Made by a program: the position numbers and the translations under genes
Shown: positions 11,997-23,264 of the stretch, in pieces
Numbering within the stretch: the stretch's first letter is position 1
Layout of the letters: each line of letters starts with the position of its first letter
Assembly (NCBI RefSeq): GCF_026262505.1
Contig: NC_067207.1
Location: 31,526,082-31,590,081, forward strand
Length of the DNA: 64,000 nucleotides
Reading direction: 5' to 3'
DNA from: Trichomonas vaginalis G3
Taxonomy: Eukaryota > Parabasalia > Trichomonadida > Trichomonadidae
The notes under the pieces: model-generated
What the model saw: only the letters and a program-made list of their open reading frames with translations
Database searches by the model: none
What the model was told of the DNA's origin: nothing

Positions 11997-14900
11997 ATGA
12001 CTTCTGTTTTCTCTTTGATATCAGCTGGAAGCAAGCCCGAGCCAAAGTTGGTCACTCATAGAGGATCAGAAAGAAGACACTTGAAGGAGATGATTTGGCA
12101 ACTTTCACAAGAAAAAGATAATAACTTAAATATTAATAACCGCTTGACAGTAGAAACAACGGCAGTTGTTGATGCAAACCAACAGCTTAATGATGGTCTT
12201 TCCGAAAGAAAGAAGCATTTACTAAATCTCCAAAAATACATTCAAGATAATTCGGCAAAATTAGAAACTTACAAGCAAGCTCATAAAAATGCTCAATTCC
12301 GGCTTGAGCAGTTCAAAAATCGTGCATCGAAGGAAACGCATGGCTTAGCTATCGAAAATCTTAATAACGAAATTGAACGCCTCGAGAAGTACATCGAACA
12401 CCTTAGATCACAGGCCAAAAAGTGCAATTATAAGGTAGAACGAGAAACTCAAGTCATTTCTAGAGTTAAAAACCTCAACGGCCTTTCAAAAGAATTGATA
12501 TCAATGAATAAAGAACTTACGGATGAGGCATATCGTATTATTCTTATGCTTGAAAGGTCTGGAATAGTTTTGGATCAAAATTATCAATATATCCTCCGTA
12601 AATTACAAAACCAAGTTGAATCATCTCATAAAATGAGAGTTTCAATCTTTGGAGCACATCCAGACATGTTTGATCGTGGTGATATGGACTTCGAAGAACT
12701 AGACAGACGTTTACAAGCAATGGTTCCTTTATTAGAAAAACGAGTTGGTCTTGGATCCAGTCCAAACACATTCCAAAACAGTATATTCAATATATCCGAC
12801 TCAGAAATGTTCTTTTCAGAGCCATATACTCCAAGATCTGACGAAGAAACCTTCATTTCAACGGCAGATTCAAGATCAAGGTCAAGTTTCAGGGAAACAC
12901 CAGCATCATCTGGTAGATTCAAGACTCCAAAAGGCAATCAAACAAATAAAGACTTTTCAGAAATCCTAAATAATCAGCAATCCAAGCCACAGACATCTCA
13001 ATCTTCAAGAAACAACAGTGGAATAACTAACTCAATGCAGAAACTCAGAGCAACTTACGTAAGACCTCAAATTGCGAATACAAATAAGATGAATTCGCAT
13101 CCTGCAAACGCTCATCAGCTTCCTCCATCTGCTCGCCACGCACACTTCTCAACTGCATCTGATAACGGGCGCAGAATATCAGATTCTGTTGATGATGACG
13201 GAGTTTTGCGTCCACCGACTAAGAATCCACGTTCACAATATACAAAGAAGAAGTTAGATGCTAAGAAAGAGCAAGAAAGCAACGCAGAAGGAAGTAATCC
13301 AATAAATAATTTTGAAGAATTGAGCCAGCCATCAATGGATGACATGAATCACGATGATATCGAAGAGATTCGTAAGATGGCAAAGGAAAACATGGCCAAA
13401 GCCCTTCAGCCACAAACCGAAATGACTTATAATCCTCGTCGCAGCGGCAGATCATCTCGTAACAAGAATGTGAACAATAACAAGATCAACGAAATCTCTC
13501 CATCTATGGAAGCTCTCAAAAATTCCGTCAACGAAGTCCTTGGTACAGAAAATCAAAATCCGGACAAAAGTGACAACAAAGTCAAAAGTGACATTAATGA
13601 TAAAGGTGACATTAATGACAAAAGTGACAAACTTAATAAAGGTGACATTGATGGTAAAAGTGACAACCGAGTCAAAAGTGACAAACTTAATAAAGGTGAC
13701 AAAGAAGATGAGTGTAAAAGTGACAAAAACTTAAATGGCGAAAATAAAGAGGAAGATGGAGATAAGAATAATTTTGATGGTCTTGATGAGAAAGATTTAG
13801 AAAATGTTGCAATGAACATTGACAGTATCGATGATGATGAAGCCGGAATTACATCATCCAGAAAGAAATTACATGGAGAAGGAAAGAGATCTGCAACATC
13901 TTCAAGGAAAAGTCTTCATGGAGATGATAAAAACAAATCAGCAACATCTTCAAAGAAGAACTTGAATGAAATAAATGATGCAAACAAAGATAATGATAAT
14001 GATAAATTATTGGAGAAAGATATGGCAGAAAAAGGAGATAAAGATGCTTTTTCGTCAAAGAAAGACTTAGAGAACAAAAACAATAAAGATGCTACAAATT
14101 CAAAGAAAGATCTAAATAATGGATCAAATTTGAATGATAAAGATAATAATGATTCAAAGAAAGATTCTAAAACTTCTTCAAAAGATCTTGGTACAGAAAA
14201 CAAAGAAAATGAATCTGAAGTTAGTGCAGCTCTTAAAGATGATGCTGATAATGTTGTTTCTTCAAAGAAAGATCTTAATAATGACGCAAACAAGTCAAAG
14301 AAAGATAAAGAAAATGAAGCCGTTAAATCAAACAAAGATCTTCAAAACAAAGATGATGCAGTTAAATCTCAAAAAGATCTCAACAACAAAGAAAACGAAA
14401 ATGACGCTGTTTCTTCGAAGAAAGATCTTAATAATGACGCAAACAAGTCAAAGAAGGATCTTCAAAATAATGAAAATAATGACGCAAACAAGTCAAAGAA
14501 AGATCTTAATGCTACAGAAAAAGATGCTGTTAAATCTAGCAAAGATCTCCAGAACAATGAAAAAGAAAATGAAGCAATTAAATCTCAGAAGGATTTGCAA
14601 AACAAAGATGATGCTAATAAGTCAAAGAAAGATCTCCAAGGCGATGAAAAAGAGAATGAAGCTGTTAAGTCAAAGAAAGATCTTGATAATGACCAAAACA
14701 AGACAGAGAAAGATATTCAAAATGAAAAAGACTTAGCAAATAAATCTAATAAAGATCTTCAAAACAACGAAAAAGAAGAAGGAAACAAATCAAAGAAAGA
14801 TCTTCAAGACATTGAAAAGGAAGATAATGCAAATAAGTCTAAGAAAGATCTGAATAATGAAGATGCAAAGAAGTCAGAAAAAGATCTTCAAAATGCAAAA

Positions 14901-17900
14901 GATGATGCAAATAAATCAAAGAAAGATCTCAAAGATGATCAAAATGATATTAACAAATCGAATAAGGATCTTCAAAACAATGAAAATGATGAAGAAAACA
15001 AGTTAAAGAAGGATCTGCAAAATAATGAAGATGCAGTTAAATCTCAAAAAGATTTAAACAACAAAGACAAAGATGCCAATATATCAAAGAAAGATCTTCA
15101 GAACAAAGATGAAGAAGCTATTAAATCTAATAAAGATCTAAACAACAAAGATAAAGATGCCAATAAGTCTCAGAAAGATCTTCAAAATAATGAAAATAAA
15201 GAAGGAAATCAGTCAAAGAAAGACCTTGGAGTTAAAGGAGATGAAGCAACTAAGTCAAAGAAAGATCTCAAAGAAGGAAATGAAGAAGAAAATAGATCCA
15301 AGAAAGATCTAAATAATGAAGAAAATAATGCATCTAAATCTCAGAAAGAACTCAAAGATGCTGCAAACAAATCAAACAAAGACCTTGAAAATGCTGGAAA
15401 CAAATCTCAGAAAGATCTTAATAACGCAGAAAAATTAGAAAATGGAGATGAATCAAAGAAAGACCTTCAAAACAAAGATGATGATGAATCAAATAATAAA
15501 GATGCAACATCATCAAAGAAAGAAATCAATGCTGACAAAAACTCTGATTTATCTAATAAAGACAATGAAGGAAAGCAAAATGAAAATGATAAATCAAACA
15601 AAGATCTTAACAATAACAAAGATGATGAAACAAATAAGTCAAAGAAAGATCTTGATGATGCTTCTAAATCAGATAAGAGTTTGAAAGGAGAGTTAGTTGC
15701 AGCTATTTCTCAGAAAGATCCTCAAAATAAAGATGGAGAAAAAGATCAGCAAACTGATAAATCTCAAAAAGATCTTCAAAATGGAGAAGATGCTGTTAAA
15801 TCTCAAAAGGATATTGATGGAAAAGAAAAAGATTCAACAAAATCACAGAAAGATTTATCAAACAAATCTCAGAAAGATCTTCAGGATGAAGAAGATATGT
15901 TAAAGAATGATCTTGCTAACGAAGATAAAGATGCCAAAAAGTCACAAAAAGATCTTTCTAAAGATGAAGCAAACAAATCACAGAAAGATTTGGATAACAA
16001 AGAAACAGAAAAATCTCAAAAGGATCTTCAAAACGGCGAAGATGCTGTCAAATCTCAAAAAGATCTTAATAACAAGGACAAAGATGCTGAAAAATCACAA
16101 AAGGATTTGAGTAATCAATCAAAAGATGAATCAAAGAACAATTTACAAGATAAAGATGCTACGAAATCAAACAAAGATCTTCAAAATGAAGAAGAATATG
16201 CCAACAAATCAAAGAAAGATCTTAACAATAAAGATGAAACTAACAAAGAAGGTGGTGCTGATAAGACAAACAAGGATCTTAATAAAGAAGATGAAGAAAA
16301 TGCAGTTAAGTCACAAAAGAATCTTTCTGATAAAGATGCAACTAAATCAAATAAAGATCTTACAAATGAAGATGAAAAGAAATCCCAGAAAGATTTACAG
16401 AGTAATGAAAAGGCTGCTGATTCATCCAAGAAAGATTTACAAAATAATTCTGAAAAAGATCTTCAAAACAAATCTAAAGTTGATGCAGAAAAATCTGAAA
16501 AGGATCTTCAGAATCAGTCAAATGAAAAGTCGCAGAAAGAAGGAGATCAATCGAAATCTTCAAAGAAAGATTTGCAAAATAACGAACAAAAGAAGGATTC
16601 TCAAGAAAATGAAAATTCATCTAAGAAAGACTTGAGCAATAAACCTGACTCAAATGAGAAATCACAAGAAGATGCAAAGGATTCGAAGAAGAATTTAGTT
16701 GCAGATGGATCAAATAAAGAATTAGAAAACTCCAAGTCAGATTCAAAGAAAGATGAAGCAGAATCAAAGAATGAAAATGAAAAAGATAAAGCAAATTCAT
16801 CGAAGAAAGATCTTATCAAAGATGATGATAAATCTAATGAAAATAATTCAAATGAAGAATCAATGAAGAATTTAGAAAACAAAGATTTAGACAAATCCAA
16901 AGAAGAAGGAAAAGAAAACAAAGATATTGAAGATAAAGGAAAAATACCATCAGAAGAAGCTCTTATTGCTGCTGCTGTTTTAGGAACAGCTGCTGCAGTT
17001 GCTGCTTCTAAATCAGATAAAGAAAAAGATGAAACTAAATCCAACAAAGATCTTCAAAGCAACAAATCAGATCAGGATGAAAAATCAAATAAAGATCTCC
17101 AAAACAATAATGAAAATGCAGATAAATCCAATAAAGAGCTTTCTAAATTAGAAGAAAATAACAAAGATTCTCAAAACAATGAAAATGAATCAATTAAATC
17201 GAACAAAGATTTGAAAGATTCTCAGAAAGATCAATCCAAGAAAGATGAAAGTACAAATAAAGATGATTCTAAATCAGCTTTAGATTCAAAGAAAGATCTT
17301 GAAAATGGTGAAAACTCATCAAAGAAAGATATTTCTAAACAAAATCAAAATGAAAAATCTGAAAATGAATCGAAGAAAGATCTTTCTAATCAAAACAATG
17401 ATGAAAACAAAGATAAGTCTAAACAAAACAATGAAGAAGAAAAGTTATCAAATAAAGATGATTCTAAACCTGAAGAAATATCATCAAAGAAAGATCTTTC
17501 CAAAGAAGATAAATCATCTAAACAGAATGAAGATGCAAAGAAATCATCTAAAGATCTTTCTAAACAAAACGAAGAAGGAAACTCTTCAAACAAAGATAAC
17601 AACAAACTTAATGATGACGCAAACTCATCGAAGAAAGATCTTTCCCTTCAAATTGATGCAGACAAGTTATTAAGTAAAGATGATTCCAAACAAAATGAAG
17701 GAGAAAATCAATCAAACGAAGCAAATTCATCAAAGAAAGATATTTCTAAAGAAAATAACAATGACAAAGGAGATTCAAAGAAAGATTTATCAAACAAAGA
17801 TAATGAAGATCAAATTGATTCAAACGCAGAATTAAATAATAAAGACCTTAATAACAAAGAAGGAAATGACAATGACAAAGAAAATGAAAATGCAGCAACA

Positions 17901-20132
17901 TCATCAAAGAAGTCTCTTAATAACAATGAAAACCCTGAAAACAAGAAGAGAAAGAAACACAGAAGATCAAAAGCCAAAGCAAATGAAGATGAAAATGAAA
18001 ACGAAGGAGATAAAGAGAAAGAACTTGAAAATGAAGACAAAGAACAAGAAAACGATGAAGATGCTGATGGCTCAAGAAAGAAGAGAAAGAGAAGGAGGAA
18101 GACAGGAAACAATGAGCCAGAAGAAGAACCATCAATCAACAAAGTTGCAGTTTCATTAGCAGGAGACACAGAAGAAGGCGAAAATGATGAAAACAAACTT
18201 GATAATGATGAAAAAGATTTGAAGATGCCTAAATTAGAAATCAAGCCAACGAAAGACGAGGATCAAATGGAAGAATACAAAGATGAAAACGGAAACATCA
18301 AACTTCGACCAAGATCTAAACCAAAATACCAAATCATTGATTCACCACAAGATAAAAACGAAGATGACGATGACTACGAAGAACTCGATCCTGTTCCTAA
18401 ACGATCTTATAAATATTGCATCAGAAAGCCACGAAACAACAATAACAATGACGACAAAGATGATATTGAACCAAAGAACAACTTTAATATTTTGCCAGAT
18501 ATCAAATCAACTGTTGACAAAGACAAAAACAATAAAAACAACAAGAACAATCAAAATAATAAACCAAAGAACAACAAAGATGATAAAAGCAATAAGAACA
18601 ATAAAAATGAAAATGATGAAGGAAAAGGAGTCAAAGATTCACCATCAAAGTCAATGTTTTCGTCATTCCGATCTCCTAAGAAAGGCAAGACAGAAGAAGA
18701 GTTTTTAGCAGAAAAAGCTAAACGAAGGAAACACAGAATTCATTTAACAGATGATCAGAAAGAACAACTTAGGAAAGATCCAAAATCCATTCCTAAAGTC
18801 AAACTGATCAAGAAATACAAGTCACCAAGTGTTCCAGATGGTGTTCGTGTAGATGAAATTGATACATTGATGTTAAATGACGAAGAAGAAGATAATGACG
18901 AAATTAACGATTATCATCCACAAGATTCTCTTCAAATGAGTCCTCCAGTTTCTCCACGTGATACTCCTCTCCAACAATCAAAAGTTCCAGACTCAATATT
19001 GCGCACGCCTACATCACCAACAGATGAAGCTTTCAAACGCCATATTGTTCGTAAAACAATGTCCCATAAAATCGACAGAGCTCGATTACGTCTCAAAATC
19101 AACGACGCCATTGTCGACATCCAAGCATATGACGAAGAAATTGCAGATCTTGCAATGCAGTTGAAACTTCTTGAGTTCGAAGCCAAACAGAGAAACGAAA
19201 ACAAATCTAACTGCTCTATTGATTCATTCAATTATTCCATTCGTACTGTTGCTCCAAAGTGTGATGTGTCAGTCAACACAGACATGTCGTTGAGAGACTT
19301 GAACAGCAAGAAGAGCAAGATTGCAGAGAACAACAACCAGATATCTACATCACGATCGAACGAAGCAATCATCAGAGTTGAACGACGCCGATTGCAAGAA
19401 AAACGAGAAGTTCTTGAACTTCGAAACAAAGAAAACGAAGAATTGTCAAACGAAGTTACTAAACTTGATAATTATATTGATCGATACCGTGCGGGCAGTG
19501 ATTACATCTCACCAGAACATCAGCAGCGCATCAATGTTGAACAAGAGATCAACAACATGAAACAGATGACATCACAACTTGAACAGCAAATTAAAGAACT
19601 TGGTCCTGTTGAGAAGAAGTTGAGATGCAAAGTTGAGGACTTGAGATGGATATTAGATAACAAGAACAAAGAACTTGCAGAAGAACGAAGGAAAGGAAAG
19701 CCAGATGTTCCTAAGCTGTGGAAAGTTCTTGAGTCTAACAAAGCAATGGAGAAAACAGCTAAAGAACGAGTCAAGAACTTCCAACAAGAGATCGATGAAT
19801 TGTCTAAGATGATTGACGACAAGAGTTCTACATATTCCGAAGAAAACGTCAATCTTGCAAAGCAAGAACTAGAGAAGTCGAAAGAAGCATGCGAACGTAT
19901 GGAACAATTAGTTCGTGACAAGTTTTCGCCAAAAGAGATCAATGACGAATTAATCAACTCAAGTGTTATTAATGAATACAACGAACAAATCAAAGACTTG
20001 CAAAATCAAATCTTGAATGTTGATAAAGAAACTAAGAAGATCTTATCTCGAATTGATCGTGTTTCACGCACATTAGTTTCACTTAAAGTTGCAGTTCCAG
20101 AACATCCACTTTTTACTAAGAAGATGTCTTAA
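11997..20132 (+). CDS. 2711-residue coiled-coil protein with a giant SKKDLQN-type repeat core
   Basis: Open from an ATG (MTSVFSLISAG). Residues about 20-205 are a predicted coiled coil (e.g. IENLNNEIERLEKYIEHLRS). A Ser/Pro/Asn-rich linker follows to about residue 520, then a short KSD/KGD repeat (about 520-580). Residues about 680-1920 are an extremely charged, degenerate repeat built on SKKDLQN/SQKDLNN/SNKDLQ. A more basic region with KKRKRRRK-like clusters comes next (about 1975-2045). Residues about 2360-2711 form a second coiled coil (e.g. QEKREVLELRNKENEELSNE). This layout, two ordered coiled-coil ends joined by a long flexible polyampholyte, suggests a filament-forming, cytoskeletal or scaffold protein; that is inference from composition only. 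A hydrophobic alanine-rich patch (EEALIAAAVLGTAAAVAAS, near residue 1660) interrupts the charged core. No family is recognised. Confidence 0.85.
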   Translation: MTSVFSLISAGSKPEPKLVTHRGSERRHLKEMIWQLSQEKDNNLNINNRLTVETTAVVDANQQLNDGLSERKKHLLNLQKYIQDNSAKLETYKQAHKNAQFRLEQFKNRASKETHGLAIENLNNEIERLEKYIEHLRSQAKKCNYKVERETQVISRVKNLNGLSKELISMNKELTDEAYRIILMLERSGIVLDQNYQYILRKLQNQVESSHKMRVSIFGAHPDMFDRGDMDFEELDRRLQAMVPLLEKRVGLGSSPNTFQNSIFNISDSEMFFSEPYTPRSDEETFISTADSRSRSSFRETPASSGRFKTPKGNQTNKDFSEILNNQQSKPQTSQSSRNNSGITNSMQKLRATYVRPQIANTNKMNSHPANAHQLPPSARHAHFSTASDNGRRISDSVDDDGVLRPPTKNPRSQYTKKKLDAKKEQESNAEGSNPINNFEELSQPSMDDMNHDDIEEIRKMAKENMAKALQPQTEMTYNPRRSGRSSRNKNVNNNKINEISPSMEALKNSVNEVLGTENQNPDKSDNKVKSDINDKGDINDKSDKLNKGDIDGKSDNRVKSDKLNKGDKEDECKSDKNLNGENKEEDGDKNNFDGLDEKDLENVAMNIDSIDDDEAGITSSRKKLHGEGKRSATSSRKSLHGDDKNKSATSSKKNLNEINDANKDNDNDKLLEKDMAEKGDKDAFSSKKDLENKNNKDATNSKKDLNNGSNLNDKDNNDSKKDSKTSSKDLGTENKENESEVSAALKDDADNVVSSKKDLNNDANKSKKDKENEAVKSNKDLQNKDDAVKSQKDLNNKENENDAVSSKKDLNNDANKSKKDLQNNENNDANKSKKDLNATEKDAVKSSKDLQNNEKENEAIKSQKDLQNKDDANKSKKDLQGDEKENEAVKSKKDLDNDQNKTEKDIQNEKDLANKSNKDLQNNEKEEGNKSKKDLQDIEKEDNANKSKKDLNNEDAKKSEKDLQNAKDDANKSKKDLKDDQNDINKSNKDLQNNENDEENKLKKDLQNNEDAVKSQKDLNNKDKDANISKKDLQNKDEEAIKSNKDLNNKDKDANKSQKDLQNNENKEGNQSKKDLGVKGDEATKSKKDLKEGNEEENRSKKDLNNEENNASKSQKELKDAANKSNKDLENAGNKSQKDLNNAEKLENGDESKKDLQNKDDDESNNKDATSSKKEINADKNSDLSNKDNEGKQNENDKSNKDLNNNKDDETNKSKKDLDDASKSDKSLKGELVAAISQKDPQNKDGEKDQQTDKSQKDLQNGEDAVKSQKDIDGKEKDSTKSQKDLSNKSQKDLQDEEDMLKNDLANEDKDAKKSQKDLSKDEANKSQKDLDNKETEKSQKDLQNGEDAVKSQKDLNNKDKDAEKSQKDLSNQSKDESKNNLQDKDATKSNKDLQNEEEYANKSKKDLNNKDETNKEGGADKTNKDLNKEDEENAVKSQKNLSDKDATKSNKDLTNEDEKKSQKDLQSNEKAADSSKKDLQNNSEKDLQNKSKVDAEKSEKDLQNQSNEKSQKEGDQSKSSKKDLQNNEQKKDSQENENSSKKDLSNKPDSNEKSQEDAKDSKKNLVADGSNKELENSKSDSKKDEAESKNENEKDKANSSKKDLIKDDDKSNENNSNEESMKNLENKDLDKSKEEGKENKDIEDKGKIPSEEALIAAAVLGTAAAVAASKSDKEKDETKSNKDLQSNKSDQDEKSNKDLQNNNENADKSNKELSKLEENNKDSQNNENESIKSNKDLKDSQKDQSKKDESTNKDDSKSALDSKKDLENGENSSKKDISKQNQNEKSENESKKDLSNQNNDENKDKSKQNNEEEKLSNKDDSKPEEISSKKDLSKEDKSSKQNEDAKKSSKDLSKQNEEGNSSNKDNNKLNDDANSSKKDLSLQIDADKLLSKDDSKQNEGENQSNEANSSKKDISKENNNDKGDSKKDLSNKDNEDQIDSNAELNNKDLNNKEGNDNDKENENAATSSKKSLNNNENPENKKRKKHRRSKAKANEDENENEGDKEKELENEDKEQENDEDADGSRKKRKRRRKTGNNEPEEEPSINKVAVSLAGDTEEGENDENKLDNDEKDLKMPKLEIKPTKDEDQMEEYKDENGNIKLRPRSKPKYQIIDSPQDKNEDDDDYEELDPVPKRSYKYCIRKPRNNNNNDDKDDIEPKNNFNILPDIKSTVDKDKNNKNNKNNQNNKPKNNKDDKSNKNNKNENDEGKGVKDSPSKSMFSSFRSPKKGKTEEEFLAEKAKRRKHRIHLTDDQKEQLRKDPKSIPKVKLIKKYKSPSVPDGVRVDEIDTLMLNDEEEDNDEINDYHPQDSLQMSPPVSPRDTPLQQSKVPDSILRTPTSPTDEAFKRHIVRKTMSHKIDRARLRLKINDAIVDIQAYDEEIADLAMQLKLLEFEAKQRNENKSNCSIDSFNYSIRTVAPKCDVSVNTDMSLRDLNSKKSKIAENNNQISTSRSNEAIIRVERRRLQEKREVLELRNKENEELSNEVTKLDNYIDRYRAGSDYISPEHQQRINVEQEINNMKQMTSQLEQQIKELGPVEKKLRCKVEDLRWILDNKNKELAEERRKGKPDVPKLWKVLESNKAMEKTAKERVKNFQQEIDELSKMIDDKSSTYSEENVNLAKQELEKSKEACERMEQLVRDKFSPKEINDELINSSVINEYNEQIKDLQNQILNVDKETKKILSRIDRVSRTLVSLKVAVPEHPLFTKKMS
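13556..13735 (+). repeat. In-frame KSD/KGD short tandem repeat
   Basis: A degenerate repeat of AAAAGTGACA/AAAGGTGACA blocks spaced 12-30 bp apart, encoding KSDNK, KSDIND, KGDIND, KSDKLN and KGDIDG. It is distinct in sequence from the following KKDL repeat, so this gene carries two independent repeat expansions. Confidence 0.7.
14040..17760 (+). repeat. Long degenerate coding repeat, SKKDLQN type
   Basis: About 3.7 kb of coding sequence made of imperfect units around TCAAAGAAAGATCTT, encoding S-K/Q/N-K-D-L-Q/N-N followed by variable D/E/N spacers. Unit spacing varies in multiples of three, so the frame is kept throughout. DNA variation is mostly third-position or conservative (SKKDL, SQKDL, SNKDL, SEKDL), which fits expansion under coding constraint. 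Confidence 0.85.
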
Positions 20133-20338
20133 TTTTATTTATGTATTGCTTTATAATAAAATTAATTGTTATTTATATTTTTATTTTAAGTGTGCAGAAT
20201 TTAGAACCTTAATTTTCTGAGTCCGGACCGCAAATTTTGAGACTACCATAGTTACTTTCCCGTTGATATTACCGAACAATAAGACAAATATGATTAAAAC
20301 ATGGATCAAAATAAATTTAAGGAGTATTTGTTTCTGAA

Positions 20339-22188
20339 GGGAGGCTTACAGCCAATTGTCACTTTTTGGACCTTGATGGGAAAATGCAATTTCGCAAGGT
20401 CCCAAGGTCCCGAAAACCAAAAAAAATGATGAAAGCTAAAAATGTTCAGTACAGTATAAAGGTTCATGTCCTACCGCTCAAACTTTCTAATTCTTTCAAA
20501 AATTTAAAATTCTAAATTCAAATTAACTAAATACTATCATTTCAAAACTAAAACTCATACAGAAAGTAATCTAATGAATAAGCGATGTTGAATTATAAGA
20601 CATACATGACTGATTAAGTTAATTTTATTATGATGTATATGATGAGAAAATTAGATTGAAATCAGTATTAAATTAAATATCATTAGTATGCTATAATATG
20701 CGTCGTGTTTTCATTTGATTTTGAGAATATAACGCATTTGATAATCTTGAAAAAACGATTCCGAACGTTTGTTTAGGGAGACTTTATAATTTTTAACCTA
20801 TGTGCGTGGTGACTGTACTAGAGAATATGTTGTTAAAAGTTGTAGAAATGTGTTTCTTTACATTAAAATTATGAAAAAGAAAAATGTTTCAATTTGAGAA
20901 ATATAGTTCTACACAATAACACATTTGGAAATATCTTCACTTTTCATCCAAATTCCGAACTTGAAAATTTCTCTCAAAAAATTGATATAGCTTTGAAAAA
21001 GTAAAATAGTATAATATATTACCCATTAATTTACAATTAGATTTTAATAAAAAATAGCTGAAAAAAGTGAGAAAAAGGTGACGATTTGACATAGAATTTT
21101 TAAACTAAGTATTTTAATATCTCCATATATCGACAAATCTGTTTTTCCAATTAAAGTTCAAAAAGTACACCATTCGGAATCGTCCAAAAATGAAATCTTG
21201 GAGGTTTGCCAAAATTGAATCCGCCAGTATTTATCGACCAAAATTATAATAAAAATAATTTTCGCAAAGTATTCTATCCAAATCATTCTTCAAAAAATAT
21301 TTTTTTGGTTCTTTTGTATAAAAAAACGTTACCGAAAACGCCTAGAAAATTATCATCATTCTTGCAAAATTTTAACAAAGCTCAAATTTTGCAAGAATGA
21401 TTGGGATTCTATTGCAATCAATATTTCACACGAAAATTTAGTAAATAATTTCTGAAGTCTTTCAAAAATAACCTTATTGCAATAGAATTTAAAAATTTTT
21501 CGAAAAAAAATCTTTTTTCACTAATGTGCTAGCTTTTTGAAAAATAATCATATCGGTAGATAGGGGATAATATAGAGGTGCTTTATGAATAACTAAAATT
21601 CGGGAAAACTTGATATTCAACGAGAAAAACGCTTAAGGGATCACTGCCTTAGTTTACAACTATTCAATTTTTAACATTTGCTTTAAAAATGGTATAACAA
21701 CAAAGAATTGGCGACCAATATTATGAAATATATAATCAATGATACAATACTATCTTATCTACAAATTTTCGAAAAAAGTATTCAAATATCTAATGTGGTG
21801 AATATTTGATTTGGGTTGTTGACTTTTTTCAATAATGAAGATATAGACTCTTAATCATATTTAAACATATTATTTCAATAAAAAATAAACATCGGATGGA
21901 CCAATTTTGAGAAATCTTGATCAGCGGGCCCTCAGTGAAAACTCCAATGTTTAAGGTTTTGATTGAATCTCTTCTTTTTGATATCTGAAACGACAAATAG
22001 GTAGATAATGGTATGAACATGTTATGGTCATGCTTATGCAGAATGATATCTATTCTATCAAGAGAAAATAGACCTCGAAGTGTCGAAAATTGAATAGTTG
22101 TAAACTAAAGCGGTGATCCCTTAACGAATCTCACTTTTCTTGTAAACTTCACAAAAAATTGAGAACCTTATCTGGTCGTAAGCCTCCC
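20339..22188. mobile_element. Candidate TTAA-type inverted-repeat element, outer copy of a nested pair
   Basis: The left end GGGAGGCTTAC starts at 20339 after TGAA; the right end GTAAGCCTCCC stops at 22188 before TTAA. The termini match over 11 bp as inverted repeats and start with GGG, like the other TTAA elements here. TGAA on the left would be a one-base-changed TTAA. No transposase frame lies inside, so it would be non-autonomous. It encloses another complete element (21637-22120). The short ends make this the weakest of the four. Confidence 0.4.
21637..22120. mobile_element. 484-bp non-autonomous element with about 35-bp inverted ends, TTAA-flanked
   Basis: TTAA at 21633-21636 and 22121-22124 flank the element. 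The left end reads GGGATCACTGCCTTAGTTTA and continues through CAACTATTCAATTTT; the right end is the reverse complement with two mismatches over about 35 bp. No coding capacity is seen. The structure is that of a MITE. Confidence 0.7.
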
Positions 22189-22304
22189 TTAAAAAGTGGC
22201 AATTCGAAGATTTCCAATTAACCATCTCAAAAAAAAATCTACTTACTGTTGACCAATTTTTGCATAAAAATTTAGTTCCGAAAAAAGAAATTTGATAAAA
22301 GATT

Positions 22305-23264
22305 ATGAATTTCGAACAAAGTTGGGAAGAATTTTATGATGGTAACAATGATAGTTCCTTCACAGGAAACTTTTCAGATCCTCATCGTTATTATATATCA
22401 GAAGTTTCTTCATCAAAATGTTCTCGGTTCATTTATTTTGAAAATGGTGATGTCAAAAGTATTAAAATTCTTCTTGAATCATCATTATTTCATTCGAATT
22501 ATGTTGATGGATATGGCGGAAATATATACATCTCTGCCCATATAGATTTTGTTCAATGCAAAATTTGTTCATATAACTGCTCCACAGGTAGAGATGGACA
22601 CCACTGCTACATACAATTACCATCAAATTCTCTCCCATACAAAAATTACAATTTTCTTTCTTCATATTTTGATTTAGGCAAATCAAATGGATATTCACCA
22701 ATTTATCATAGTTACGGTGAAGTTATCATAAATAATGCAAACGTTTCTAATTGCATAACTTATCAAAGTTGTGGAATTTTTATTGATGGTTATTATACTA
22801 CATGAAATATTTCACAAACATCAGTAATAAACAATTCAGCTGCAAATACAAATTGCATTTATTTTTCTGGAGATAAACCATATTCATATATAAAATCCAA
22901 TTTCGTGAATAATAAAGCATCAGATGAATTATTTTATGCATCTTCTCATTCTTTATCTATAATCGATAGTATCATTAAGAACAACACAGCAGCAAACACA
23001 TTTTCTTCATATTTTGGTTTACACTTTTATTTAATCCACAGTTTTGTCGAAATACAAGGATCTACAAGACTTTTAAACACAGAATTATTAAAAACAGACG
23101 AATTCGAAAACATTTTTTCTACAACGATTTCAGGTGAATGTTATTTCTCATTCATCATTAACCAACGAACTAAGATCAAACACATTAAGATTCATATTAC
23201 TATTTTGAAATGTCTTTCCAGTTCATTTTTTGAAGAAACATTTTCTGAATATTTCACTAAATAA
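22305..23264 (+). pseudogene. Beta-helix-like trichomonad protein with an internal TGA
   Basis: One frame runs from the ATG at 22305 to 23264 but is cut by a TGA at 22803-22805. On both sides the sequence has the same look: repeated short Asn/Ser-rich strands such as NCITYQSCGIFIDG, SVINNSAANTN, NFVNNKASDELF and SIIKNNTAANTFSSY. That resembles right-handed parallel beta-helix (Pmp-like) proteins common in trichomonads; the family call is from pattern only. There is no clear signal peptide or C-terminal membrane span, so both ends may be missing. The frame ends 8 bp before a 120-bp TTAA element. Confidence 0.6.

Noticed and set aside
13553..18244. Many long frames on both strands inside the coiled-coil gene
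   Set aside because: They are shadows of the low-complexity A-rich repeat and consist of runs of a few residue types only.
20133..22304. Further protein genes in the repeat-rich gap
   Set aside because: Only short AT-rich frames (for example 21206-21400 and 22020-21829) without domains or good start context.
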